A stretch of DNA of 64,000 nt from Halichondria panicea (lineage: Eukaryota > Porifera > Demospongiae > Suberitida > Halichondriidae). Below the pieces are notes generated by a model. That model was not told where the DNA came from. It did not search any database and saw only the letters and a program-made list of their open reading frames with translations. Position 1 is the first letter of the stretch. Every line of letters begins with the position of its first letter. The position numbers and the translations under genes were made by a program. Location: positions 17,464,518 through 17,528,517 of the forward strand of contig NC_087377.1 in assembly GCF_963675165.1 (NCBI RefSeq), written 5' to 3'. Shown here piece by piece: positions 29,380 to 42,400 of this stretch.

Positions 29380-32300
29380 ATTATGTTGTAACATGCATGC
29401 AGTTGTCTATAGGGTTCCACTGAATTACAAACACTTACTATTGTTTTGTACCATACTGGTCATGAATCAGTGCAGCAGATATAGCCACCGGTATCACTGG
29501 AACAACTGCAAGAAACACATACCCAATGTTTTATCTTAATAATATTTTCATAATTTACCCCATCCAATAATAAAGAATATCCACCATTTCTTGGATATTT
29601 GGTTGAAGACAAGCACCAACATCAGATAGAGCATGATTCCCTCACACAGCATCCAAAAGAACACAGTAGTGAACAGGTAGTGAAGGAGAGCAGCCACAAA
29701 CGCACACGCTACCTGCGAACATTAAATGATCAATATATAGAGTATCATATATATACAGACTCTCGCTAATCCGGCTCTCTGAATTATGATCACCTCGATC
29801 GTTTCGTATATACTAACATAGCTATATAGGTATCTGCAATCTTATTATTGCGATGAATAAGCACTCGCAAAGTTCGCAAATGGAGTAGTCACTATTAATT
29901 TATGATATATAAGGCTTGCTCATAAATATGAATTTCAGCTGCATGTGTCTGTTAAAGTTTTAAGGTAAACTGTATACCAGCTATATATATATATATATAT
30001 AATATTGCATAATTTATAGATACACTGTGACGACTCAAGTGATACCTCGCTGGCCACAGCAGTCTCTACTCCTGACAGGAACACCACGTAACCAAGGAGC
30101 AAAGAAATAGACAGGTTGAGATGAATGAAGTTATGAACCTTGGTCAGTAGCTCTTTTCTAAACATCAACAGCACAGTAAGGTTTTATACATGTATAAAGC
30201 TATTATAATTATAATAGTCCTTCAATAATTACCTCAATGTCAAGAAATAGAGGATAGACAACAGAAGAAAGAAGATGGAGATGGAACAACCAACATAAGT
30301 CACCACTGATAGAGCAAACCTGATCTCTGGAGTTGTGTCCTACAAAAGACCAAGCATAAATAAGTAAATAAGTATTTGCTGCACGAGGCTCACATTCAGT
30401 GCTCCAGTGACATCCATTAGAACAGCAAATGCTGTGAAATGACTGCTCTCACAGACAATATTATATACTCTCATTTGCTTGTCTTCATCCATACTGACTG
30501 TAGTCACACCTTCTGTGGACCATGTGCTGTTGGCTGCATCACTGACAAAATAACGATAATTGTGGTAATTAAAGGTGGACAACAATAAAAGACATGAGCG
30601 CTCACCTAGAAACACTCCAAAATACACATTTTGCATTTTCGGCTACTTCATTCAGAGAACTGCACACACAAGCATGAATTAGTGTTGCTTGTAAGTCCAA
30701 CTACCTTTTGGGTGGTGAAATTGAAGGTTGCCTGTGCCTGAGAGTTAGTTAACTTCACATTGGAGAAGACTTGACTAGAAATAACCTGTGATACTGGTCT
30801 GGTTGTGTTCCTGTATATATAAGCATACAATTAATGAGACTGAGCAGAACATGCCTTAGTATACTGCATGTTGATAAAATACATTTCAAGGTTGGTTTTT
30901 GGAAGAAAATCCTCCAAGTTGGAAAACAGAATGTTGACTGCTATAACATTCCCATCTGAAAATTGAGACAGACATATCAGACATAATATATGGATATACA
31001 ATATTTTGGTTACCACCAAAGTATGAAATACCTAGAGCGCCTCTCTCCATAAGAAGAGCAGCTGGTATCACAGTTTGGGCTGAGCCTGTTTCTTCACTGA
31101 GATTGACAACTTCAGGAAAGATAATGTCATCCAGACTAGTGGTGTCAACTTCAATTGCAGCTAGCACTGGACGATAAATGCAAATAATTATACTAGCTTC
31201 AAATCAACTATCTAGTAAATGGTGAAGTATGCATACCGATGTTTTGTCTCTCAAGTGTGATCTCCGTCACGTTTCCTGTATCCACAGCTTCACTCCTCAG
31301 TGCCAATGACACATACTGACCATATAACTCTGCGTTCAACAGCAGTTGCTGACTCTCAGCAGTAGAATCCTGAGAGTATAATTATTTGCAGTTAATTATC
31401 TATATCTGTATCTGTTCTATAATATCATTATACCATTTGCAATCTTTCCCATCCTTCTGTATTCCTCTTGTCCAGAACATTGTTGAGAATGTTTATAACT
31501 TCCTGCAAGACACAATTATTTAAACAACAAAAGGAACTTAACTTATAGTCTTACTTCACTAAGATTGAGAGAAGACATGGGACTAGCAATCTCAACGTTT
31601 TGAACTAGGTAATTCACACTTGACTTGACGATCGTATTAGTAGTGCTGAGGTCTTGGGGGAATATGGTGGAGTCTCCTGTTGCATTTACACTAGTAGCCT
31701 CCGCAAGAGAAACAAGAAGGTTGTCAACTTTGTTCTGAGATGTATTGTTCTGAGATGCATTTCTAGAAAATAGTTCATTTGCCTAAATGGAGAATAGAAA
31801 ACTAGTGATGATGAAAGATCGTCATGACGATATCATGGGCTTTTAAAGAGAAGAGGGCATGCAATTCAGGCTATTCTCTCAAACTTCATCTGATTGATCT
31901 TGACGATACAGACATTATAATATCAGTATACGTCACAGTGCATGTATTTGTGTAAAGTACTACAGTAACTACAGATTCAGTCTCACCCTGTCATTAAGTG
32001 AGCTGATTACTTCCCTAGTGCAGTTATCAATGTTCACTGCTTCCCAGACACCACCCAGTGTACAGAAACGAGTCGCAGTACCTATAAATGCATGCACATC
32101 AACACACAGTCACATGGAATGATACAGTGATACCTAAAGTTATTCCATTTCCATTTTGTGGGCATTGCTGGGAATATAAAAAGCCAGCCACAGTGGCAGG
32201 GAATACAAGCCCCCATACAGAATCCTCTTCAGCTTCACACTGAACCACGCCTATAGAGATAAACCACAATTGAAGCAAAAACGTTTTCCATTCAGTTGCT

Positions 32301-32643
32301 ACGACCGTAAACGAGTATTAGCTAGTTGGAAATTTATATGCTTGACAATGTTTTCCAAGGCTGCATATTCCACGACTATATGCAATGTCATTGGAGCATT
32401 GTCATTTTCATTGAGAACATTCACTCTAATGCTTGCAAAACGGGGGTGGAGGGGGTGGAGGGGGTGAAGGGGGGTGGAGGGTGGGGGGGGGTGACATTGT
32501 CAGTGTAGCTTTTACTGTCATTGTGTAAGTCTGAGTTGTGGAAGCTATATTATACATGAATCAGGAGCGTATAAGTGAGTGACTTTCTGTTTAAACATGA
32601 ATAAAGAATATGGGTTACCAGCAACTTTTTTGCATAAGCTCAC

Positions 32644-33492
32644 GTTCACAAATTGCTGCTTCTCCATCAAAAACACCAGTAGTGCTGCTACCATCTCCAG
32701 TGCAAGTCCTTGTGTTGTTACCAACCAGAACAAACCCAGCGTTACAACTGTGGCTAGCCATGGCATTAAAAGCATAGTTGCCGTTTTCATCAGAAGTAGA
32801 ACATCTGTATGTCACAAAGCCATTGGTAGAAGCAGTCAAGGGAGGACAGGTTATAGCTATAGTGAAATGAATCTGAAGCAGTAAATAATATTCATGAATA
32901 TATATAGATATACGTTAAAGCATGGGTTAACTGTAATGTTTTGTGTAAGCTTACGTTCACAAATTGCTGCTTCTCCATCAAAAACACCAGTAGTGCTGCT
33001 ACCATCTCCAGTGCAAGTCCTTGTGTTGTTACCAACCAGAACAAACCCAGTGTCACAACTGTGGTTAGTCATGGCATTGAAAGCATAGTTGCCGTTTTCA
33101 TCAGAAGTAGAACTGTCTGTCACAGAGCCGTTGGTAGGAGCAGTCAAGGAAGGACAGGTTATAGCTATAGTGAAATAAAGCAAATGGATCAGTATCTATT
33201 GGAGCAGTAAATGCATGACATTCATGAATAAAGCTATATATTAAAGATGTGTTAACGATAATGTTTTGAGTAAGCTTACGTTTACAAATTGCTGCTTCTC
33301 CATCAAAAACACCAGTAGTGCTGCTACCATCTCCAGTGCAAGTCCTTGTGTTGTTACCAACCAGACCAAACCCAGTGTCACAACTGTGGTTAGCCATGGT
33401 ATTGAAAGCATAGTTGCCGTTTTCATCAGAAGTAGAACTACTGTATGTCACAGAGCCATTGGTAGGAGCAGTCAAGGGAGGACAGGTTATAG
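32644..33492 (-). repeat. Three tandem sushi/CCP exons in copy 1
   Basis: Exons of 213, 210 and 213 nt with near-identical coding and partly similar intron sequence. Each gives ITCPxLTAPTNGxVTY ... NHSCDTGFxLVGNNTRTCTG ... GVFDGEAAIC. All are phase 1-1, so units can be added or lost without breaking the frame. They arose by tandem exon duplication. Confidence 0.9.
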
Positions 33493-35044
33493 CTATGGTG
33501 AAAAATGAAGCAAATGGATCAGTATAATTTTGACCTTCTATTTAAACACTCAACTTACCGGTACAGACAACTTCATCAGTTTCAGACAATGAAGCCACAA
33601 ATCCATTCAAGCAGCTACAGTTGAACTGTTCCCTGTTATTCAAACAAATAGAATTTTGACCACAGTTGCATTGTATGGGAGATAATCTCATGCCTCCAGG
33701 GTAACCATAAGAATTGTAAAAGTCGAATCCATACACTGAAACACCTAGAACAGCTGAGCTATTTTGATGGCGGATAGAATGAGCTCCAGTAGACAAACTT
33801 GTTCTACTTATGTGGCCACAAATCTCTCCACTTGAACAGACAACATTCCTCCAGCCAGTAACAATGGAATTGTCTAATAATATTTGTCCAGTTTGAAAAA
33901 ACTCAGAAGAAACATATACCGTGACATAGTTGGATGCGAAAAGAGCAAACGTTTCGACCAAATAATTATTTGTAAACTGCTCAATTGGAGGGATTATCAT
34001 CATGAATGGGTCTCCCACGTGATTACTACCCCTACCATACGCATACTGTACGACCAGTACTGGAGAAGTGGATTCAATACTACAGAAACTGTTAATAGGG
34101 ATTTCAAATTGTCTGAAGCTCCCTCCACTCTGCAACTGGAATTCACTGACTGATACGTTAGTGTTGCAGTTCACAGCTACACTTGCTGCTCGGGCACTAA
34201 GAACACGAATACGTTCACCAGAAGATCTACCCTCGAGAGATGCTACAAGAAATTTTGAGCCCCATGTCACAGTCGGAGGCACTTGTTCAACCAGGTGGTC
34301 ACAATCGAGTACAACTTGAGGAACTCTAGCACAATCAGATCCACTAAACACAGACAAAGGTTTGGAGCTAGTTATTCTTGTTCCTGTGAGATCATTACCA
34401 CTTTCAATCTGATAAGTTTCCATACTATTCAGTGTTATTGTTGAGGAGTTGAATTTGACAACAGTTTCATTTTCACAAGCCACCAACAAAATCACACTAG
34501 GAAAGTCACTATTAAAGGTGTCATAGGAGATTCCATAATATTCGTATTCATCAACTGCCATTTTAGAACATGGTAACGCTAAATAAGCATCTGTAGTATA
34601 ATGACGATAAGACATTCCATACAAATTGATGTTTCCGTCGGCTTCAACAAGGATCCCCTTGTTCCTTTCATTAACAGATAATACCTCAAAACTGGATGGA
34701 ACGTTTACCCTAGTTGAAGAGTTAGAAACATTCCCACTGATATTAATTGGAGTGACTGTGAAATTAACAGCACTTGACTCTGGGTTTGTGATAAACAATA
34801 ACAACTCGACTGTTGATTGACCATGATTTCTTGGGAAACCAACCACGAATTTTTTGCCAGCACTTGACGAGATCTCATCTAGGATTAATGAACAATTCAA
34901 GGAATACATGAATAATAGTTATATATATTATATAGACTACAAGAATTCAGTCCTACCTGTAACTTGGGCATCACAAGATGGAGCAAATGTGATGATGACT
35001 ATTGTCAATGTCAAAGTAGATCTAGCAATTCTGTAGCTGATCAT

Positions 35045-37312
35045 TATTAATTTTTAGCAACTGACTGAATTTAGCCTGTATCTATTTCGTGAGGAAAAAC
35101 GATATATTGATGTTTAGAGCTAGCCTAACTATTTCCATGGACTCCACAGTTTGTCAGATACAAATCTTGGTCTATAGCAGATCAAGGAACAGTTTGGTTA
35201 AATATCGGTCCTCAAACTGAGAACATATATTTTGCTCGTAGATAAACTTTTCTGGTTCAGGTGTCCAAACTTTCAAGGTTGAGTCACATCAGAGATGTCC
35301 TTTGTCTTTGCACTTGATCCAGAGATATAAACAGTCTTAAAGGTATCGGAAGATCAAGAAGATGAATCTGATTAATAGGATAACTCAGTACAATAAACAA
35401 ATGAATCTTATCATTAATAGACCTAATTAAGCTGTTACGTTATTACGTATTCGTACTTAGAAAAGTATATGCTTCTAAAATCATGATAATTACGATTTCT
35501 TACTTTTAGTTTAAAAAGATATTTCAATTTTCTATTATTAATCGATACTTGAGAGAGTCACCCGCAACAATAGCGTAAAGCACGCCAGTTTCAAAAAAAA
35601 TTTTGCAGAGAAAAAAATTTTTTTATGTGTCGACCATTTACCGTTGTGGTGAAGATAAAAATGCATATTTTAGCAACTGGTTGATCAACAGATTTAGTTC
35701 TATTCAGTGAGGCAAAAATGCTCACTATAGCCATGCAGGCTAAATCTCTGAAATCAAGCCCCTCCCCTAGATTTACTATAACCCCCCCTAGATCTATTTA
35801 ACCCCCCCCCCGTAGTGGGTGCTATTAATTGAGAATCACAGCCCCGTAGATGCAGTTTTAGAGTCCCCTGTCAAGAGGAATGAATGAAAATGACACATTA
35901 CACTCTATATACACATTTTCTCATGTACATTGTATATACATTGTACAAACATGATTTTTACAAGTGATGGCAACAAATGTGACATAGCAACGAGTGAGAC
36001 TGTTTAAATACAACAGCTAGCACCTTCTACTCGACTGACTAAGTATATAAGTAAGTAAATAACATCCTTGGAAAGCATTTTCTCAAAGAAAAACTCAAAA
36101 ACGTCTCACTCCGATCCATGCCTATATTATTACAATTGAGCGCCAAGTAAATTATGGAATAATTATTTGTTGCTGCATGGCTATACAGTATACCATGCAC
36201 TGTCACAAGGTTTTGCCCCAATTGTGGATGCATGATAACTGCACGAATTGCAACACCGTATACGTACTGGTTACTGTTATACGTAGATACCACTATTGCA
36301 GCACTGTACCGAGTTAGTGTTATACGTAGATACCACTATATTGGCTATAATTATCAGAGTTAGTGGTATCTATGTTATTGGCTATAATTATCACCAAGAG
36401 TTCATTAGGAAGAGTATGCAACTCCAATAGACTGTGCACAAAAGGCATTCCGTCTGACCTACCACAGATGCTCACTATTGTAACGGCAACTAGTAGGAAA
36501 GGCAATGAATAAATTAGTAACTATGTTATTCATTGCCTCTCCTACTACTGGCACTTAATTAAATAGTGATGATTATCTTTGTCACTATTATGACTTCTAT
36601 GGTTTTAAGTGGGAGTTGTGTACTCTTAGTCCTAGAGTGACTCTTGTTCCTTGATTATAGGCATGTCTACATCTGTAGCTCTCTTTGTGTCGGACTTGGA
36701 GGCCATATCTGTAGCTCTCTTTGTGTCAGACTCTGGATTGCTATATTTGGTCTAGTTGTTCGCCTAACGGTTATAAAAGCAAAACTCGGCTTGTGATCAA
36801 GGCTAGTATATTTGATCAAAATGCTGAAACAGGTATATACTGATATAAGCAAAACAGTATACTATTTTTGTCTGCTTTCTACTCTATCAGTGTAGGCTAC
36901 TGATTTTGTGTGTGTTAAATTGGTTTGTGCAAAGTCATAAAAATTTAATTGAATTCAACATGATTGTGCATGTGTAGTGATCTTTACCAAATTTAATTAT
37001 CAATGGTCTCGATTCAAGGCCAATTGAGGCTACTGATTTAAATTTTAACATCACACTAAGTCTTGGCTATATATAATATTATAGTAATAATGTGTATTAA
37101 TGTGTGCACGGAGATGAGTATAATGCACTCACTGCGCTCATGCGTTACGTAAGCCTCAAGCATTACAATAACTTCGAACTTATTGCACACTTAAAAAGCC
37201 TGACATTTAAGGTACAGTCACATGACTGCATTTAAAGAATGTCATTGGTAGTAGATCACATGATCAGCATTACATTAACTTCTCCATGTATGAACCTGTG
37301 ATTGTACCTTGA
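35045..37312. other. Upstream region of copy 1, spacer to block 2
   Basis: Putative promoter side of copy 1 (35045-35400, conserved upstream of the other copies), then AT-rich spacer. A poly-C patch (35787-35812) and short tandem copies of a gtagctctctttgtgtcgga / ttggaggccatat unit (36670-36760) are present. No gene was recognised. Confidence 0.55.
36665..36760. repeat. Short tandem repeat, tctgtagctctctttgtgtc unit
   Basis: About 45-50-bp units, two here, four at 48226-48370 and three at 62160-62265. Copy number varies between spacers of the array. Confidence 0.8.
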
Positions 37313-38117
37313 TAACTTCTAAGAAAACATCGCGCTCATTGAAGGCTCCAACTCTACTTCTAAATGGTTATGTACTGCAGCAGGTTTCTAACTACAAGTA
37401 TTTAGGAATTACCATATCGGCTGACTTGAGCTGGCACACTCACATCAATACGATTTGTAATAAAACAAGGAAGTTGATAGGTCTCCTACATCGCAGGTTC
37501 TCTGGGAATTCTTCTTCAACAACACTGTTAAAGTTGTATACATCGTTCGTGAGATCACATCTGGAATACGCATCCTCTGTATGGAACCCATTTCACAAGT
37601 GTGAAATAAACAATTTAGAAAAAGTCCAGAGATTTGCTATGAGAGTCTGTCTGAAGAAATGGAATTTGAAAAGTGAAGAATTGCTCACCTTTACCAGGCT
37701 TCCTTCTCTGCAGCTGAGGCGCCTTGCTGCGGTGCTATGCCACCTTTTCAAAATACTACACAATCTAACTGACTTCCCAAACAACCCAGCAACCAAGAGA
37801 AATATGACTTACAGTAGTAGAACTGTTAACTGTTTTACTCTGGTCCCCTACCAATGTAGAACATCCTTTTACAAATTCTCATTTTTTCCGCATGCAATCA
37901 CAATATGGAATAGGCTGGTTAGCCACAAGGACTTTACTTTAGTAGACTGTACTAGTATAAGTTCATTTAAGTCACATCTGTATTCACATCTAGTTGACAT
38001 GTTGTAACTATTAAAACGTATGTTATAGGACTCACTTCACCCTAGCTTTGTAGCTATTTGTGTATCCTTGCAATTAATTGCTAAATCTTTCATAAAAAAA
38101 AAAAGATAAAAAAAACT
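37313..38117 (+). mobile_element. 5'-truncated non-LTR retrotransposon (3' end of reverse transcriptase)
   Basis: The open frame to 38007 reads YKYLGITISADLSWHTHINT, RKLIGLLHRRF, LYTSFVRSHLEYASSVW, NNLEKVQRFAMRVCL and LPSLQLRRLA. This is the C-terminal region typical of CR1/L2/Jockey-type reverse transcriptases. An A-rich tail (38094-38116) follows. The sister spacer at 62832-62845 reads straight from ttgataact to gcttctcag, which is the empty site, so the insertion came after the duplication. It is truncated and cannot move on its own. Confidence 0.88.
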
Positions 38118-38371
38118 GCTTCTCAGAAATGAAACCATACAGAAACTAGGGGCTACAATATCATCGTTAACATTAATTTTGTTTACTATAATTATATCTG
38201 TACAGAATTGTCTATTGAATAATGTGCCTGAGGAAATAAGTTGATTTGACTGCAACTTTATGTTTCGTTTTGCCGTCTGGGATAAGATAATCATTACACA
38301 AAATTTAACTTTATTTCCTCACTTGTGCATAAGCTTCATTAGACTCCACTTGAATGTCTTGTGCTCTTGTG

Positions 38372-38665
38372 TTGCAGTCGCTGTGGTTACATCTCAAGCC
38401 AAGAGCTCTGCAAAGCTATTGGAGGGATTAAACCAAGGTTTGCCTAAACTATAGGGATTGGCAAAGTGTCAGGGAGCACCCTCTCCTCGCATATACGAAA
38501 GATGGAGCTGAAAGAAACGGATGATCGATCTTCAGAGAGTTGCTCGTGTGCTGGGAGGAAAGAAACAAAGAAGGGAACAAAGATGGCTGCTGCTCTGGAG
38601 AAAAACTGTTAAGACTGTTAGCAGTGTCACAGTAGGTGATAGCAAACACCTGCTGGACTTTTAAA
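38372..38665 (+). pseudogene. CTU1 3' fragment heading block 2
   Basis: Starts at gcagtcgctgtggttacatc, corresponding to 26913 in CTU1, and matches to and beyond the CTU1 stop. It has a deletion after LCKA and a lost base in the Glu/Lys-rich tail, so the frame is broken. It has no N-terminal part. It marks the edge of the duplicated segment. Confidence 0.92.
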
Positions 38666-39470
38666 TTATGTGTGTCAATGTTTCTTTCCACGTACATTAT
38701 TTATCCATTAATCTACATGCCAAATAATATTTATTATTAATGATTTTCGTCAATTTCTGCTACCTATAACCTTGCCTGGTTCATGTATATACAGATTTCT
38801 GATACAATTAAGCAATTGCAAGTTCCCATGCACCTAGCCTTGTTCCCATGCACCTATAGCCTTGTTCCCAAGCCGATCTGTCCGTTAGGTCGCCTCCTAG
38901 TTATCAACCTATAGCATCATTTTAGAGACAAATCGGCCTGGGAACGAGGCTAGCTCCCACTGACTCAGTTTTGACCCCATTGGTAACCATTGGTAACCCA
39001 CACCCAATATACCATAATTATAGTGAAGCCCCTCCCAATTTCCACATATTAAATGGTTGGAATGCACATGCAGGGCCGGGATTCTTGATGTTTTCGGAGA
39101 ACTGCAAATCAGGACATGATGATGTTTTTTGTGAGGGGAAATTTCTATATGTATAGCTATATATAAGTCCACGGATGTGATTGGACCAATTATATCAGAA
39201 ATGGATTAGATTTAGAGATGAATGTGAGGATTTGGAGTGGCGGAAATATACACTGACCGGATTTTAGTTTCTCGGTAAAAGTTTGGTGGTTTGGCGCAGA
39301 TCGTTGCCATTCGATTGTGCATGTTTGTATGTTCACAACGTCATAATGCGGTGAGAATATAAATAGTATACATGCAGATCGATCTATACAATAACAAAAA
39401 ACAATAAATAACATTCCGCTAGTATAGCGGGCAGTATATAGTGTATATGTATACCTTATCAATAATTATG
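38666..39470. other. Block 2 leading flank
   Basis: Copy of 27187-27968 with a rearranged MITE (38835-38952). No gene. Confidence 0.8.
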
Positions 39471-42400
39471 CTATGTTAGTAGCCGTGCTTTAAGGCTTTC
39501 CTGTGAGTTAGAAAAACCTTTTATCCAATTAAAGGTCATAGGTTTGTGCCACTCTTCATCATTTTCAAGCAATCCAGCAATGTACGACTTCTCTGAGCCG
39601 AATTCAGATGCAGCAGTCTCATCGACTTTAATGGCTTCATCTTGCATGGTACTATGGTCATGTTTGCTGAAACTAGAGAGACTTGGCTTGAGCTGAACAC
39701 CACTCGTCGGATTCTTACTCTGCATGCATATAATAGATATTTCACAGTCCTACTATAATTTCTTATGGAAACGAGCATATAATACACTCCAATAATTATA
39801 TGCATATATATAATTATTGACATACCAGATTGTTTTTTCCTGAGGCAGAAATTGATACAACGCTATCCATTCTCTTTCTGCACTGCTTTAGGAAGTTTGT
39901 GACCTAAAAATTAGAAGTGATCTATATATAGACATAAAAATGCTAAAAAATGAAACACGCACCTTTTCACTCCTGAGCACATGGAAGATGAACATGAACA
40001 AGCCTTGCAGTGAGTTAAAGATAGAGAACAACCATGCAAACACAATAGCGCTGCTGTTGACTGAGAGTAGACCAAACACCCAAGTCAGCCCGAGCAATGG
40101 AAGGAGAATGATGGTGGCCTTGAAGAGTTGTCTGTATGTATAAGCATTGGGATCCAACGTGTTACTGAATAGCACGAATGAGAGTTGACACACTCACGAG
40201 AATAATTGTAACTGAGATTCCTTTTTTCCACTTCGTTGCATGGTTGACTTTCTCTGATTATAGACACTGCGCAAAGCAGCCAAGAGGAAGAATACATTCA
40301 CCTGTACAGCAGGGGCGTAGGCAGGAATTTGAGGAAGGGAGGGCTGAGCTGTTAGGGTGCGAAGCGCCAGAAACTACTTGGCGCAGAGCGCCGAAATTTT
40401 TCGGCAGCCGGAAGCCACACCCCCTAATTAATGACTCTTTGCGCATGTGCAAGAAATAGCCACACCTTGCTTCAAGTAATAATACTGCTAAAGCTAGCTA
40501 GCTAGCCGTAGCTAGCTAGCTTAGTTGCACTAAAGAATCAAAGTTACTAGTATAGTATAGCTAGCTCTTGGACATGCTGTTTGTCTGCCACTAATCTATA
40601 CCAGTAATTCCCAGGCTGGACTCATCAGAGAAGGTGGGGCTCTTAGTGTAGTTTTTGCAGAGAAAGGGGGGGCTCCAGCCCCCAAAGCCCTCCCCCTCCC
40701 TACGCCCCTGTACAGGTATAGTCGTCATAATTTATAAGGGTAAACTAATGAGTGCAGATGTGTACTATCAAAAACTGCTGCTATATTATACAATGAGGCA
40801 GATTTGTACTCTGAGTCAAAAACTGCTGCTATATATATATATATACACTATCGATGCATTTGCAAGCTATACAGATCTCACCAGAACAACTAGTAGCATC
40901 GGTACAACAAATGCCCATATGGCTCCTTTATCACCGGCACCAACAGCAATCCAACAACTGAATGTTATAATATAGGGATGAATAAATATTGTCAGTAGTA
41001 AAGATTTAAAATTATACATGCATTGATATTTGCGCTGGAATTACTTTACACAAATACATGCAAAATAATTGCACGCATTCTATTGGAAATGCATATAATT
41101 ATATAGGAAACGCTGTATTATCAGTGGCGTAATTTCTCAGTGGGAGGAGGGGTTCTAGTTTTTTTAATGGGAAAAAGTACGGCTATCTACATAGTGCAGC
41201 TTGATAAGTCATCTCTATAGAGATGACTTAATATAGCCTCGAAAGATGGGGGGGAAGCCCCTTCCTACACCACTGATTATGTTGTAACATGCATGCAGTT
41301 GTCTATAGGGTTCCACTGAATTACGAACACTTACTATTCTTTTGTGCCATACTGGTCATGAATCAGTGCAGCAGATATAGCCACCGGTATCACTGGAACA
41401 ACTGCAAGAAACACATACCCAATGTTTTATCTTAATAATAATTATTTTCATAATTTACCCCATCCAATAATAAAGAATATCCACCATTTCTTGGATATTT
41501 GGTTGAAGACAAGCACCAACATCAGATAGAGCATGATTCCCCTCACACAGCATCCAAAAGAACACAGTAGTGAACAGGTAGTGAAGGAGAGCAGCCACAA
41601 ACGCACATGCTACCTGCGAACATTAAATGATCAATATATAGAGTATCATAATTATATATACAGACTCTCGCTAATCCGGCTCTCTGAATTATGGCCACCT
41701 CGGTCGTTTTGTATATACTAACATAGCTATATAGGTATCTGCGATCTTATTATTGCGATGAATAAGCACTCGCAAAGTTCACAAATGGAGTAGTCACTAT
41801 TAATTTATGATATATAAGGCTTGCTCATAAATATGAATTTCAGCTGCATGTGTCTGTTAAAGTTTTAAGGTAAACTGTATACCAGCTATATATTATATAT
41901 ATATAATATTGCATAATTTATAGATACACTGTGACGACTCAAGTGATACCTCGCTGGCCACAGCAGTCTCTACTCCTGACAGGAACACCACGTAACCAAG
42001 GAGCAAAGAAATAGACAGGTTGAGATGAATGAAGTTATGAACCTTGGTCAGTAGCTCTTTTCTAAACATCAACAACACAGTAAGGTTTTATACATGTATA
42101 AAGCTATTATATAATAGTCCTTCAATAATTACCTCAATGTCAAGAAATAGAGGATAGACAACAGAAGAAAGAAGATGGAGATGGAACAACCAACATAAGT
42201 CACCACTGATAGAGCAAACCTGATCTCTGGAGTTGTGTTCTACAAAAGACCAAGCATATAAATAAGTAAATTAGTTCGCTGCAAGAGGCTCACATTCAGT
42301 GCTCCAGTGACATCCATTAGAACAGCAAATGCTGTGAAATGACTGCTCTCACAGACAATATTATATACTCTCATTTGCTTGTCTTCATCCACACTGACTG

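Larger units (their letters stand above)
27969..35044 (-). pseudogene. Adhesion GPCR copy 1 (IgGFc-binding/EGF/CCP/HormR/GAIN/7TM), frameshifted before the GPS
   Basis: About 23 exons with in-phase GT-AG borders. Exon 1 (35044-34957) is a signal peptide, [20 protein letters not shown], ending CDAQVT. Exon 2 (34878-33559) is an IgGFc-binding-type domain plus an EGF-like motif (CNCGQNSICLNN, CSCLNGF). CCP exons are 33492-33280, 33164-32955 and 32856-32644. HormR is 32250-32134 and 32081-31987. GAIN runs 31782 to 30606, with the GPS at 30650-30394 ([20 protein letters not shown]). The 7TM exons run from 30339 to 28462 and the tail ends at 27969. At 30650 two bases are missing relative to copies 2 and 3 (FSE then stop instead of FSEDEVAENAKCVFW), which cuts the frame just before the GPS. 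A soluble ectodomain could still be made. A sequencing error is an alternative. Confidence 0.8.

Noticed and set aside
32579-33508. Plus-strand open frames over the CCP exons
   Set aside because: They mirror the minus-strand sushi exons, repeat with them, and lack any domain.
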